In this document: piece by piece, positions 1-5,257 of the stretch
How the letters are laid out: the number at the start of each line of letters is the position of its first letter
Numbering within the stretch: position 1 is the stretch's first letter
Source: Chloroflexota bacterium
Lineage (GTDB): Bacteria > Chloroflexota > UBA6077
NCBI GenBank assembly: GCA_021786215.1
Contig: JAJYNT010000041.1
Span: forward strand, 1-5,390
Length of the DNA: 5,390 bases
Direction: 5' to 3'
Notes under the pieces: generated by a model
Database searches by the model: none
What the model saw: only the letters and a program-made list of their open reading frames with translations
Told to the model about the DNA's origin: nothing
Translations under genes and position numbers: made by a program

Positions 1-1
1 G

Positions 2-1273
2 GTCGGGGGCAGTTCCGCCCTGCTGCTTTACTTCACCTTCGGCGCCCTCAGATCGATCTACCAGCCGGTCATGTACGGTGTGATCGCCACAATCGGCATC
101 CTGGTCGGGTTGGAGGTCCCGATACTCACAAGGCTGCTGGCCGAGAAGTACACACTGAGGGTCAACATAGCCAACGTGCTCACCTTCGACTACCTCGGGG
201 GGCTGCTGGGTTCCCTGGCCTTCCCGTTGCTCCTGCTACCCTACCTGGGACTGATCCGCACGGCCCTGGCGGTGGGGCTGCTGAATCTTGCGATCTCCGC
301 GCTGGTGCTGGTGACAGCCTGGCGACAGCTGCACCACCGCAACTACGCCGCGGTCTTGCTGCTGGCGACAGCCGGGCTGCTGAGCATCGGTCTCGCCCAC
401 AGCGACTCGCTCTGGGCCAACTTGGAGCAACGGCTTTACAGGGATCCGGTAATCTACTCCATCCAGACGCCCTACCAGCACATCACGATTACCCAGTGGA
501 GGAACGACATCAGGCTGTTCCTCGATGGCAATCTCCAGTTCAGCTCCCTGGATGAATACCGGTATCACGAATCGTTGGTTCTCCCCGCGATGGCGGCAAG
601 TCGGAATCACTCCCACGTTCTGGTGCTGGGCGGCGGCGATGGACTGGCTCCGCGCGAAATCCTGAAATACCCCAACGTGAAACAGGTGACCCTGGTCGAT
701 CTGGACGGCCAGATGACCCACCTCTTCCAAACCCAGCCGGAGTTAACCAAGCTGAATCACAACTCGCTCAACAACCCCAAGGTTAGAATAGTGAACACCG
801 ACGCGTTCAAGTTCTTGGAGGATGATAGCGGCTTCTACGGGGTGATCATCGCCGACCTCCCGGATCCCCGCAATGAGAACCTTCAGAAGCTTTACACCGA
901 GGAGTTTTACCGGCTGGCGGCACGCCGTCTATCTGTGGGTGGAGTCTTCGTCACCCAGGCCACCTCGCCCTACTTCGCCCCTCAGGCGTTCTGGTGCATC
1001 TACGCCTCGATGCAGCAGGCCTGGCCGCAACTGCTCCCCTATCACGCGAACGTGCCTTCCTTCGGCGACTGGGGCTTCGTGATGGCATCTCAGCAACCGA
1101 TCAACCCCGACAACCTGAAACTGTCGGTGCCGACCCGTTTCCTGGACGGTCCCACCCTGCGGTCTCTCTTCGTGTTCCCAGCCGACATGCCCTCCCTGAA
1201 GGAGCAGCCCAACAGCCTGATCCAGCCCGTACTGCCGGGTTACTACCGCGAGGGGTGGCCACAAGCCAGATAG
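2..1273 (+). CDS. speE: Membrane-anchored spermidine synthase-like aminopropyltransferase, 5'-truncated by the window edge
   Basis: The reading frame is open from base 2 with no stop, so the Met at 71 is internal and the true start lies before the window. Residues here are numbered from that Met. The N-terminal part (to about 110) has roughly four hydrophobic segments, near 1-20, 41-62, 64-84 and 92-109, and includes the GLEVPILTRLL stretch typical of the membrane-fused branch of the family. The C-terminal part is a Rossmann methyltransferase-like fold. It shows DGNLQFSS followed by DEYRYHES (151-168), the nucleotide loop GGGDGLAPRE (187-196), the acidic VDLD (209-212), ADLPDP (261-266) with a likely catalytic Asp262, and FGDWGF (331-336). 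Known members transfer aminopropyl from decarboxylated S-adenosylmethionine to an amine such as putrescine, so a polyamine role is likely, but the actual substrate cannot be read from sequence. It ends with TAG, converging on mutM. Confidence 0.88.
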   Translation, partial: VGGSSALLLYFTFGALRSIYQPVMYGVIATIGILVGLEVPILTRLLAEKYTLRVNIANVLTFDYLGGLLGSLAFPLLLLPYLGLIRTALAVGLLNLAISALVLVTAWRQLHHRNYAAVLLLATAGLLSIGLAHSDSLWANLEQRLYRDPVIYSIQTPYQHITITQWRNDIRLFLDGNLQFSSLDEYRYHESLVLPAMAASRNHSHVLVLGGGDGLAPREILKYPNVKQVTLVDLDGQMTHLFQTQPELTKLNHNSLNNPKVRIVNTDAFKFLEDDSGFYGVIIADLPDPRNENLQKLYTEEFYRLAARRLSVGGVFVTQATSPYFAPQAFWCIYASMQQAWPQLLPYHANVPSFGDWGFVMASQQPINPDNLKLSVPTRFLDGPTLRSLFVFPADMPSLKEQPNSLIQPVLPGYYREGWPQAR

Positions 1274-1292
1274 GCCGGCACACGCGCCACTG

Positions 1293-2144
1293 CTAGGCCG
1301 CCCGCCGCGTCACTTCCTCCAACCGCTGGCAGGAAGGACAGAGATAGCTTTCCCGTCCGGCGGCCCAGATCTTCTCCACCAGCCCCGGGCATCCCACGCA
1401 TGGCTTTCCGGCTCGCGCCACCACCTTCAGCTTCTCCTGATAGCCACCCTTCCGTCCCAGCACATCCCTGTAGGCCCTCGTGGTAGTGCCCCGCAACCGT
1501 ATCGCCTCGGGCAGGATGGTGCGGATCGCCCTGTACAGCCGCTCCACCTCCTGCGGTGACAGGCTGCTGGCCGGGCGCAAGGGGTGGATGCGGGCCGCAA
1601 AGAGCGACTCGTCCGAATAGATGTTGCCCAAGCCCGAGACGACCCTCTGATCCAGCAGCAGCGCCTTGATCTGACGGCGAGTGCCCTGGAGCACTCGCCG
1701 AAAGAACTCCAGAGTAAACTGGTCGGAAATTGCCTCAGGTCCCAGTTCCCCCAGGGGTAGTCTGGTATTCAGCTCCTGCTCGTCCACCAGATTTATCATC
1801 GCAAAGCGCCTGCTATCCACCAACCGCAGCTGATGTCCGTCATCCAGATCGAGCAATAGCCTCGTGGATTTCTGCACCAGGTTATCCGGTTCCACCAACA
1901 GCAGCTGCCCCGTCAGTATGAGCTGCACCACGAGGGTTTTCCCCGAGGAGAGACGTAGCAGCAGGTACTTCGCGCGGCGATCAACCCCAGCTATGCGTTG
2001 ACCGGCCAACTCCGCCTCCATCTCCGCTGCCGATGGGTACTTCACCAGCCGAGGGTCCAGCACCCTCGCGGCGAGGATGGTGCGCCCCACGACCAGCGAT
2101 CTCAGGTCGTTCTTGATTGTCTCTACCTCGGGTAGTTCTGGCAT
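1293..2144 (-). CDS. mutM: Formamidopyrimidine-DNA glycosylase (bifunctional glycosylase / AP lyase)
   Basis: A base-excision repair enzyme that removes 8-oxoguanine and formamidopyrimidines and nicks the abasic site. The start is fixed by MPELPEVETI, because Pro2 (the Schiff-base nucleophile) and Glu3 must follow the initiator Met. Other family marks are Lys59 in RRAKYLLL, SRRFAMI (111-117) with the intercalating Arg-Phe, GLGNIYSDE (171-179) in the helix-two-turn-helix, and a complete C-terminal zinc finger (C249, C252, C269, C272) with GRESY before the last pair. At 283 aa it is slightly longer than the usual 270-275. One oddity is that the canonical HLGM(S/T)G block reads QLILTG (74-79), losing the usual His and the intercalating Met. 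The start lies only 4 nt after the prs stop and has no clear Shine-Dalgarno, so translational coupling to prs is likely. Confidence 0.95.
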   Translation of the reverse strand: MPELPEVETIKNDLRSLVVGRTILAARVLDPRLVKYPSAAEMEAELAGQRIAGVDRRAKYLLLRLSSGKTLVVQLILTGQLLLVEPDNLVQKSTRLLLDLDDGHQLRLVDSRRFAMINLVDEQELNTRLPLGELGPEAISDQFTLEFFRRVLQGTRRQIKALLLDQRVVSGLGNIYSDESLFAARIHPLRPASSLSPQEVERLYRAIRTILPEAIRLRGTTTRAYRDVLGRKGGYQEKLKVVARAGKPCVGCPGLVEKIWAAGRESYLCPSCQRLEEVTRRAA

Positions 2145-2148
2145 CTGC

Positions 2149-3108
2149 TCACACAGGATGATGGTCGTAGCGAGTGGGAAACAGCTCGCTGATGGATCGG
2201 TTCTCGTTCAGCCTTCGGATGGCGTCGGCCAGCAGCCCAGCCACCGTCAGCAACTTCATCTTGCGAAGCCGCTTCTCAGGTGGAACGGGCACGGTATCGG
2301 TGACGGCGATCTCCACGATGGCCGGATCTTTCAACCGATCCAATGCCCCATTCACGAGCAGCGCGTGGGTGGCCGCTACCGTAATCTCCGGCCTCGCACC
2401 GGCCCCCAGGAGGGCTCGCACGGCCCCCTCGATGGTACCCCCGGTTGTGATCATGTCGTCCACGATGAGGGGCCGCCGGCCCCGAACTTCGCCGATTACG
2501 GCGCGCACCTCAGTCTCCGCTCCCCCTAACCGCTCCTTATGCAGCACCGCCATGGGCAGGTCCAGCCCCCGAGCGTACTTCTCGGCCAGCTTCACACGTC
2601 CGCTGTCGGGTGAGACTACCACCATCTCCGGCTCCTTGCGCTTGAGCAGATGTTCCATCAAGATCGGGAACGCTGTCAGGTGATCCATGCCGATGCTGAA
2701 GAAGCCCTGGATCGCCGGGGCGTGCAGATCGATGGATACGACCCGATCGGCGCCGGCCACCGAAAGCAAATCGGCTACCAGGCGGGCCACTATCGGCTCC
2801 CGCCCCCTGGACTTCTTCTCCTGCCGGGAGTAGCCGTAGTAGGGGATGATGGCCGTGATGCGACCCGCGGCGGCTCGCCGGCAAGCGTCGATCATCACCA
2901 GCAGTTCCGTCAGATGGATGTCCACCGGCGGACAGGTGGACTGAAGCAGATAGACGTCGCGGCCTCTGACGGTTTCGTCCAGCCGCAAGCTCACCTCGCC
3001 GTCCGGAAAACGTCGCAGGGTCCGCTTGCCCAATGGCGTCCTCAGCTTGGAGATTACCGCCTTGGCCAGCTCCGGGTTTGCCGAACCGCAAAAGAGTCGG
3101 ATGTCCAT
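2149..3108 (-). CDS. prs: Ribose-phosphate pyrophosphokinase (PRPP synthetase)
   Basis: A cytosolic enzyme making PRPP from ribose-5-phosphate and ATP for purine, pyrimidine, His, Trp and NAD synthesis. The 319-aa length is normal. Motifs in order are FPDGE (34-38), STCPPVDIHLTELLVMIDAC (57-76), RQEKK (95-99), the metal-binding SIDLHA (125-130) with IQGFF after it, VVSPDSG (164-170), the flexible-loop Lys191 in HKERLGG, the PRPP loop IVDDMITTGGT (215-225), and the C-terminal SISELF (305-310). Compared with common class I enzymes, the PRPP loop has ITTGGT in place of IDTAGT and the flexible loop has KER in place of KRR. A 9-residue tail follows SISELF. The start is supported by GAGG at 3113-3116, 4 nt before the ATG, and by alignment to the family N-terminus. 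It lies 40 bp after the phosphofructokinase stop and 4 bp before mutM, so co-transcription is likely. Confidence 0.95.
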   Translation of the reverse strand: MDIRLFCGSANPELAKAVISKLRTPLGKRTLRRFPDGEVSLRLDETVRGRDVYLLQSTCPPVDIHLTELLVMIDACRRAAAGRITAIIPYYGYSRQEKKSRGREPIVARLVADLLSVAGADRVVSIDLHAPAIQGFFSIGMDHLTAFPILMEHLLKRKEPEMVVVSPDSGRVKLAEKYARGLDLPMAVLHKERLGGAETEVRAVIGEVRGRRPLIVDDMITTGGTIEGAVRALLGAGARPEITVAATHALLVNGALDRLKDPAIVEIAVTDTVPVPPEKRLRKMKLLTVAGLLADAIRRLNENRSISELFPTRYDHHPV

Positions 3109-3112
3109 CTCG

Positions 3113-3116
3113 CCTC
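3113..3116 (-). promoter_or_regulatory. Ribosome binding site of prs
   Basis: Read on the minus strand, GAGG stands 4 nt before the prs ATG at 3108. It is short and close but supports this start. It lies inside the 40-bp gap after the phosphofructokinase stop. Confidence 0.5.
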
Positions 3117-3148
3117 ACGGCTCAGCACTGTGCGTGCCACAGACCGGT

Positions 3149-4342
3149 TCATCTTTCCAGTCGGGCGTACTGCATGAGCGGACCGCCTATCAGGGGCAAA
3201 GCATACTCCACGAAAGCAGGCGTCACGAAATTGTGATCGTCGTTGAGGAACTCGGGAGGAAACGGCTTGACCGTGTTGGCAATGTCCACAAGGGGGGCCG
3301 AATCGGTGGAACAGCGATAGTCTGGCGAGGGTTCCCGTACAAGAACCACCATCTGGTCGCTGCGCCCATCCACAACGTACTGGACCGCTCGCTGGCCCAC
3401 CAGGTAGGCCTCCTCCAGATCGGTGCGGGAAGCCAGGGTCATTGACATCCGCTGAATGGTACCGGGCTTGTCGAATCGCGCACGCAGCCCAAGCTCCCGG
3501 GTCACGACCCGACATAGATAGGCTGCCGGGCTCTCGTAATAGCCGTGGCCAAATGGATCCACAAAGTATGGTTTCTCGCTCCCGACCACCTGCCCTCGGC
3601 TGTCCCGTATGGTCTCCGTGAGCACCACAACCACATAACCCACTTCTCGATGCACCGCCCTGACATCCTCCAGGAACTTGGTTTCCTCGAACGGCACCTC
3701 CGGAACGTAGACGAGGTGGGGGGCATCCAGCACACTCCTCTTGCCCAGGACGCTGGCCGCGGCCACCCACCCGGAGTCGCGTCCCATGACCTCGATGATC
3801 TTGACCGGGTCGTATCGCTTCATCGCCTCGGTATCCATCCCCGCGTCCAGGGTGCTCTGAGCGACAAAGCGGGCGATGGAACCGTAGCCGGGACAGTGGT
3901 CGGTGATCGGGAGATCGTTGTCGATGGTCTTGGGCACCGCCATGACTCGCAGATCGTAGCCCATCTCAACAGCGGCGACGGAGATTCGGTGGGAGGTATC
4001 GGCAGAGTCGTTGCCGCCAATGTACAGGAAATAGCGAACTTCGTTCTCCTGAAAGGTCTGGATGATCCTCTCCAGATCCCCATCCTGAAGCTTATGCCGG
4101 CAGGAGCCCAGGGCGGCGGCGGGAGTCCGCTTTATCCGCTGGATGGTCCGTTTGCTCTGCCTCTCCAGATCCACCAGTTCGCCCCGCAGCAACCCCTCAA
4201 CACCGTGGAGGGTGCCCAGAACACCCGTCACATCCGGCTGCCGAAGCGACTCCTCGACCACACCAACCAGACTGCTGTTGATAACCGCGGTGCAGCCTCC
4301 AGACTGTCCCACCAACAACTTGCCACATAGCGCTACAGACAA
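3149..4342 (-). CDS. 6-phosphofructokinase family, probably PPi-dependent; TTG start preferred
   Basis: Phosphorylates fructose-6-phosphate to the 1,6-bisphosphate in the cytosol. The 397-aa product has the full phosphofructokinase series, numbered from the TTG: KLLVGQSGG (8-16), YIGGNDSADT (107-116), VPKTIDNDL (136-144) with the catalytic Asp141, MGRDSGW (186-192), VPEVPFE (213-219) and KPGTIQRMSM (292-301). Lys138 in PKTIDND, where ATP enzymes usually have Gly, and Asp in the second variable place of GGND are marks of PPi-using enzymes, so a reversible PPi-dependent activity is inferred. The start is chosen at TTG 4342-4340 because GGGGAGG lies 5 nt upstream and because family members begin just before KLLVGQSGG. 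The alternative ATG at 4393 would add 17 residues with no family match and has no Shine-Dalgarno. The gene sits 84 bp after the receiver gene and 40 bp before prs. It has no nonsense codon or frameshift. Confidence 0.9.
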   Translation of the reverse strand: MSVALCGKLLVGQSGGCTAVINSSLVGVVEESLRQPDVTGVLGTLHGVEGLLRGELVDLERQSKRTIQRIKRTPAAALGSCRHKLQDGDLERIIQTFQENEVRYFLYIGGNDSADTSHRISVAAVEMGYDLRVMAVPKTIDNDLPITDHCPGYGSIARFVAQSTLDAGMDTEAMKRYDPVKIIEVMGRDSGWVAAASVLGKRSVLDAPHLVYVPEVPFEETKFLEDVRAVHREVGYVVVVLTETIRDSRGQVVGSEKPYFVDPFGHGYYESPAAYLCRVVTRELGLRARFDKPGTIQRMSMTLASRTDLEEAYLVGQRAVQYVVDGRSDQMVVLVREPSPDYRCSTDSAPLVDIANTVKPFPPEFLNDDHNFVTPAFVEYALPLIGGPLMQYARLER

Positions 4343-4347
4343 CGTCG

Positions 4348-4354
4348 CCTCCCC
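4348..4354 (-). promoter_or_regulatory. Strong Shine-Dalgarno that decides a TTG start of the phosphofructokinase
   Basis: The minus strand reads GGGGAGG, then CGACG, then TTG at 4342-4340. This is close to an ideal ribosome binding site with 5-nt spacing. If translation began at the ATG at 4393, this purine run would lie inside codons (Arg13-Gly14-Glu15 region) for no obvious reason. The sequence before that ATG is pyrimidine-rich and has no such site. Confidence 0.75.
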
Positions 4355-4426
4355 ACGATTTCTCCCCAGACCGGCACAATTGTAGCGGTTCATGCAGGAA
4401 ACGGGGAAGGCCCAGACCGGCCGGAT

Positions 4427-4801
4427 CTACGCTGCCGCTGCACCCAGCACCGTCTCGATCCGATTCAGCAGGTCGCCGATGTCGAATGGCTTCTCCACGA
4501 AGTCCACGGCGCCCAGAGCCCGTGCGATCTTTCCCATCTCGCGAACACCCTTCACCGCGGCGGACATCATGATGATAGGCGGATGCTGGGGCATCTCCGA
4601 GACCGACGCCAGCACCTCCATGCCATGTTTCGGCTGCAGAAGAATATCCAGCAGGATGAGGTCTGGCTTCTCACGCGACACCTTCAGGGGAACATGCTCG
4701 CTGTTTGCCAGCAAGACCGGTCGGTAGCCGGCCTCCAAGAGGACCGTACCCAACAGCTCAAGGATCGCCGAATCGTCCTCAACCACCATCACAGTCTTCA
4801 T
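4427..4801 (-). CDS. Single-domain response regulator (CheY-like receiver)
   Basis: A 124-aa stand-alone phosphoreceiver domain with no output domain. Visible marks are the acidic pocket VVEDD (6-10), the phosphoacceptor Asp52 in LILLDILL, the switch Ser80 in IIMMSAA, Phe101 at the aromatic switch position, and Lys104-Pro105 in VEKPF. All residues needed for phosphorylation are present. The proline usually four residues after the phosphoacceptor is Gln56 here, with Pro57 next, and Gly60 is kept. The ATG is supported by AGGGGTGG at 4805-4812. It is the first gene of the minus block, 84 bp ahead of the phosphofructokinase. No kinase gene is in the window, so its partner and output (protein-protein contact rather than DNA binding) are unknown. 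Confidence 0.92.
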   Translation of the reverse strand: MKTVMVVEDDSAILELLGTVLLEAGYRPVLLANSEHVPLKVSREKPDLILLDILLQPKHGMEVLASVSEMPQHPPIIMMSAAVKGVREMGKIARALGAVDFVEKPFDIGDLLNRIETVLGAAAA

Positions 4802-4804
4802 GTT

Positions 4805-4812
4805 CCACCCCT
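4805..4812 (-). promoter_or_regulatory. Ribosome binding site of the receiver gene
   Basis: The minus strand reads AGGGGTGG followed by AAC and the ATG at 4801. It is purine-rich, with the AGGGG core 6 nt from the start, and supports this Met as the start. Confidence 0.55.
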
Positions 4813-4821
4813 AACCAACCC

Positions 4822-4835
4822 TCAATCGGTATTGA
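4822..4835. repeat. Small inverted repeat in the leader of the receiver gene
   Basis: The sequence TCAAT-CGGT-ATTGA is a perfect 5-bp dyad with a 4-nt centre, 21-34 nt upstream of the receiver ATG and just before its ribosome binding site. It could be a small operator or leader hairpin, but a 5-bp dyad can arise by chance. Confidence 0.3.
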
Positions 4836-4998
4836 TGGCCGGCGCGAGACCTCGAGAGCGGTCCCAAACGAACCCTCCCGGCGTCGGAACCATCCTGAAC
4901 GTCCGCTGCCCGCGAGACTCTTCGAGCACACAAACGTCGGCGCCGATGACTCGTTTCCACATAGAGCAAGAAAGTTGCCTAAGCAGACAAATGAAGCG
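4836..4998. other. Non-coding stretch upstream of the minus-strand gene block; no clear promoter seen
   Basis: With the leader up to 4801, this is where the promoter of the receiver-pfk-prs-mutM block should lie. On the minus strand the nearest -35-like hexamer is TTGTCT near 4985-4990, but the best -10-like partner (TCTATG, about 19 nt further) is poor, so I do not call a promoter. A minus-strand open frame crosses the stretch, with a possible 46-aa ORF at 4822-4962. It lacks a ribosome binding site and resembles nothing I recognise. Confidence 0.5.
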
Positions 4999-5044
4999 AT
5001 GGTTCATACCGAGGGGTAGGCAGGGTAACAGTGAACGCATGTAG
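4999..5044. repeat. Diverged direct repeat, copy 1
   Basis: This 46-nt unit begins ATGGTTCA and ends ACGCATGTAG. It aligns without gaps to 5154-5199 at 34 of 46 positions. The last 23 nt are best conserved (19 of 23, AGGGTAA...ACGCATGTAG). It runs directly into the TGTAG-led hairpin at 5045, as copy 2 runs into the hairpin at 5200, so unit plus hairpin seem to form one repeat. Confidence 0.7.
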
Positions 5045-5099
5045 CGTCGGGGCTTGTCCCCGACGGGTAGCCACGTCGCCCACAAGGGGCGACGCTACA
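5040..5099. repeat. Two-arm palindromic intergenic element with perfect 10-bp inverted ends
   Basis: The element opens with TGTAGCGTCG (5040-5049) and closes with its exact reverse complement (5090-5099). Inside are two hairpins: arm 1 pairs 5045-5052 with 5058-5065 around the loop CTTGT, and arm 2 pairs 5074-5081 with 5087-5094 around ACAAG, which is the reverse complement of CTTGT. Read inward from each end, both arms are TGTAG, CGTCG, three G/C bases, CTTGT and the matching complement. The three bases are GGG in one arm and CCC in the other, so pairing is kept. The pattern resembles REP-like or MITE-like non-autonomous repeats. No target-site duplication is evident, and no T-run marks it as a terminator. 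Confidence 0.75.
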
Positions 5100-5131
5100 G
5101 GTAGGTACTGTGACCTGGTCTCGCGTCCTGC

Positions 5132-5161
5132 TGAACCATGCCGTCACCTTGGCATGGTTCA
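5132..5161. repeat. Perfect 11-bp hairpin
   Basis: TGAACCATGCC (5132-5142) pairs fully with GGCATGGTTCA (5151-5161) around the 8-nt loop GTCACCTT. Its right arm is the beginning of direct-repeat copy 2 (ATGGTTCA). No T-run follows on either strand, so a standard intrinsic terminator is unlikely. It may be part of the repeat cluster or a protein-binding dyad. Confidence 0.65.
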
Positions 5162-5199
5162 CACGCGGGGCCAAGTAGGGTAATGGTTGACGCATGTAG
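5154..5199. repeat. Diverged direct repeat, copy 2
   Basis: Partner of 4999-5044, 155 bp away in the same orientation, sharing ATGGTTCA at the left and ACGCATGTAG at the right. It leads into the hairpin at 5200-5220 just as copy 1 leads into the hairpin at 5045-5065. Confidence 0.7.
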
Positions 5200-5220
5200 G
5201 GCGAGGCGCTCTGCCCCGCC
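5200..5220. repeat. TGTAG-led hairpin, second family member
   Basis: GGCGAGGC (5200-5207) pairs with GCCCCGCC (5213-5220) with one A-C mismatch around the 5-nt loop GCTCT. The stem length, loop length and preceding TGTAG match the hairpin at 5045-5065, although most stem bases differ. This copy lacks the inverted second arm with closing CTACA, so it looks 3'-truncated or is a single-arm form. Confidence 0.6.
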
Positions 5221-5239
5221 GCCGCGTGGTCAGGCGGCG
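5217..5239 (-). terminator. Possible GC-rich hairpin downstream of the right-edge gene
   Basis: CGCCGCC (5217-5223) pairs with GGCGGCG (5233-5239) around a 9-nt loop, 18 nt downstream of the TAA of the minus-strand gene at the right edge. There is no U-tract, and it overlaps the 5200-5220 hairpin, so it may simply be part of the repeat cluster. Confidence 0.25.
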
Positions 5240-5257
5240 AGGAGGAGGAACGCCGGC

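Noticed and set aside
2077..2683. Plus-strand frames of 150 and 169 aa opposite mutM and prs
   Set aside because: Both are antisense to enzymes with intact catalytic motifs and carry no domain signal.
3054..3770. 238-aa minus-strand frame overlapping prs and the phosphofructokinase
   Set aside because: It is out of frame with two clear enzymes carrying complete motif sets. Its Gly/Arg/Pro-rich content is typical of a shadow frame in GC-rich DNA.
3545..4330. 261-aa plus-strand frame opposite the phosphofructokinase
   Set aside because: It is antisense to a well-supported gene, has no recognisable domain and no good ribosome binding site; a GC-rich antisense shadow.
4955..4995. Minus-strand sigma-70 promoter (TTGTCT and TCTATG)
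   Set aside because: The spacing is about 19 nt and the -10 match is poor; not better than expected by chance, so no promoter is called.
4822..5085. 87-aa minus-strand ORF as a real gene
   Set aside because: Its first third is translated from the palindromic repeat 5040-5099, the start has no ribosome binding site and the peptide shows no recognisable motif. Only a shorter 46-aa version is kept as a low-interest possibility.
5040..5099. Intrinsic terminator
   Set aside because: The hairpins are strong but no T-run follows on either strand, and the two-arm dyad structure fits a dispersed repeat better.
4999..5240. CRISPR array
   Set aside because: There are only two diverged 46-nt copies with a 109-bp gap and internal hairpins; no regular spacer-repeat pattern and no cas genes.
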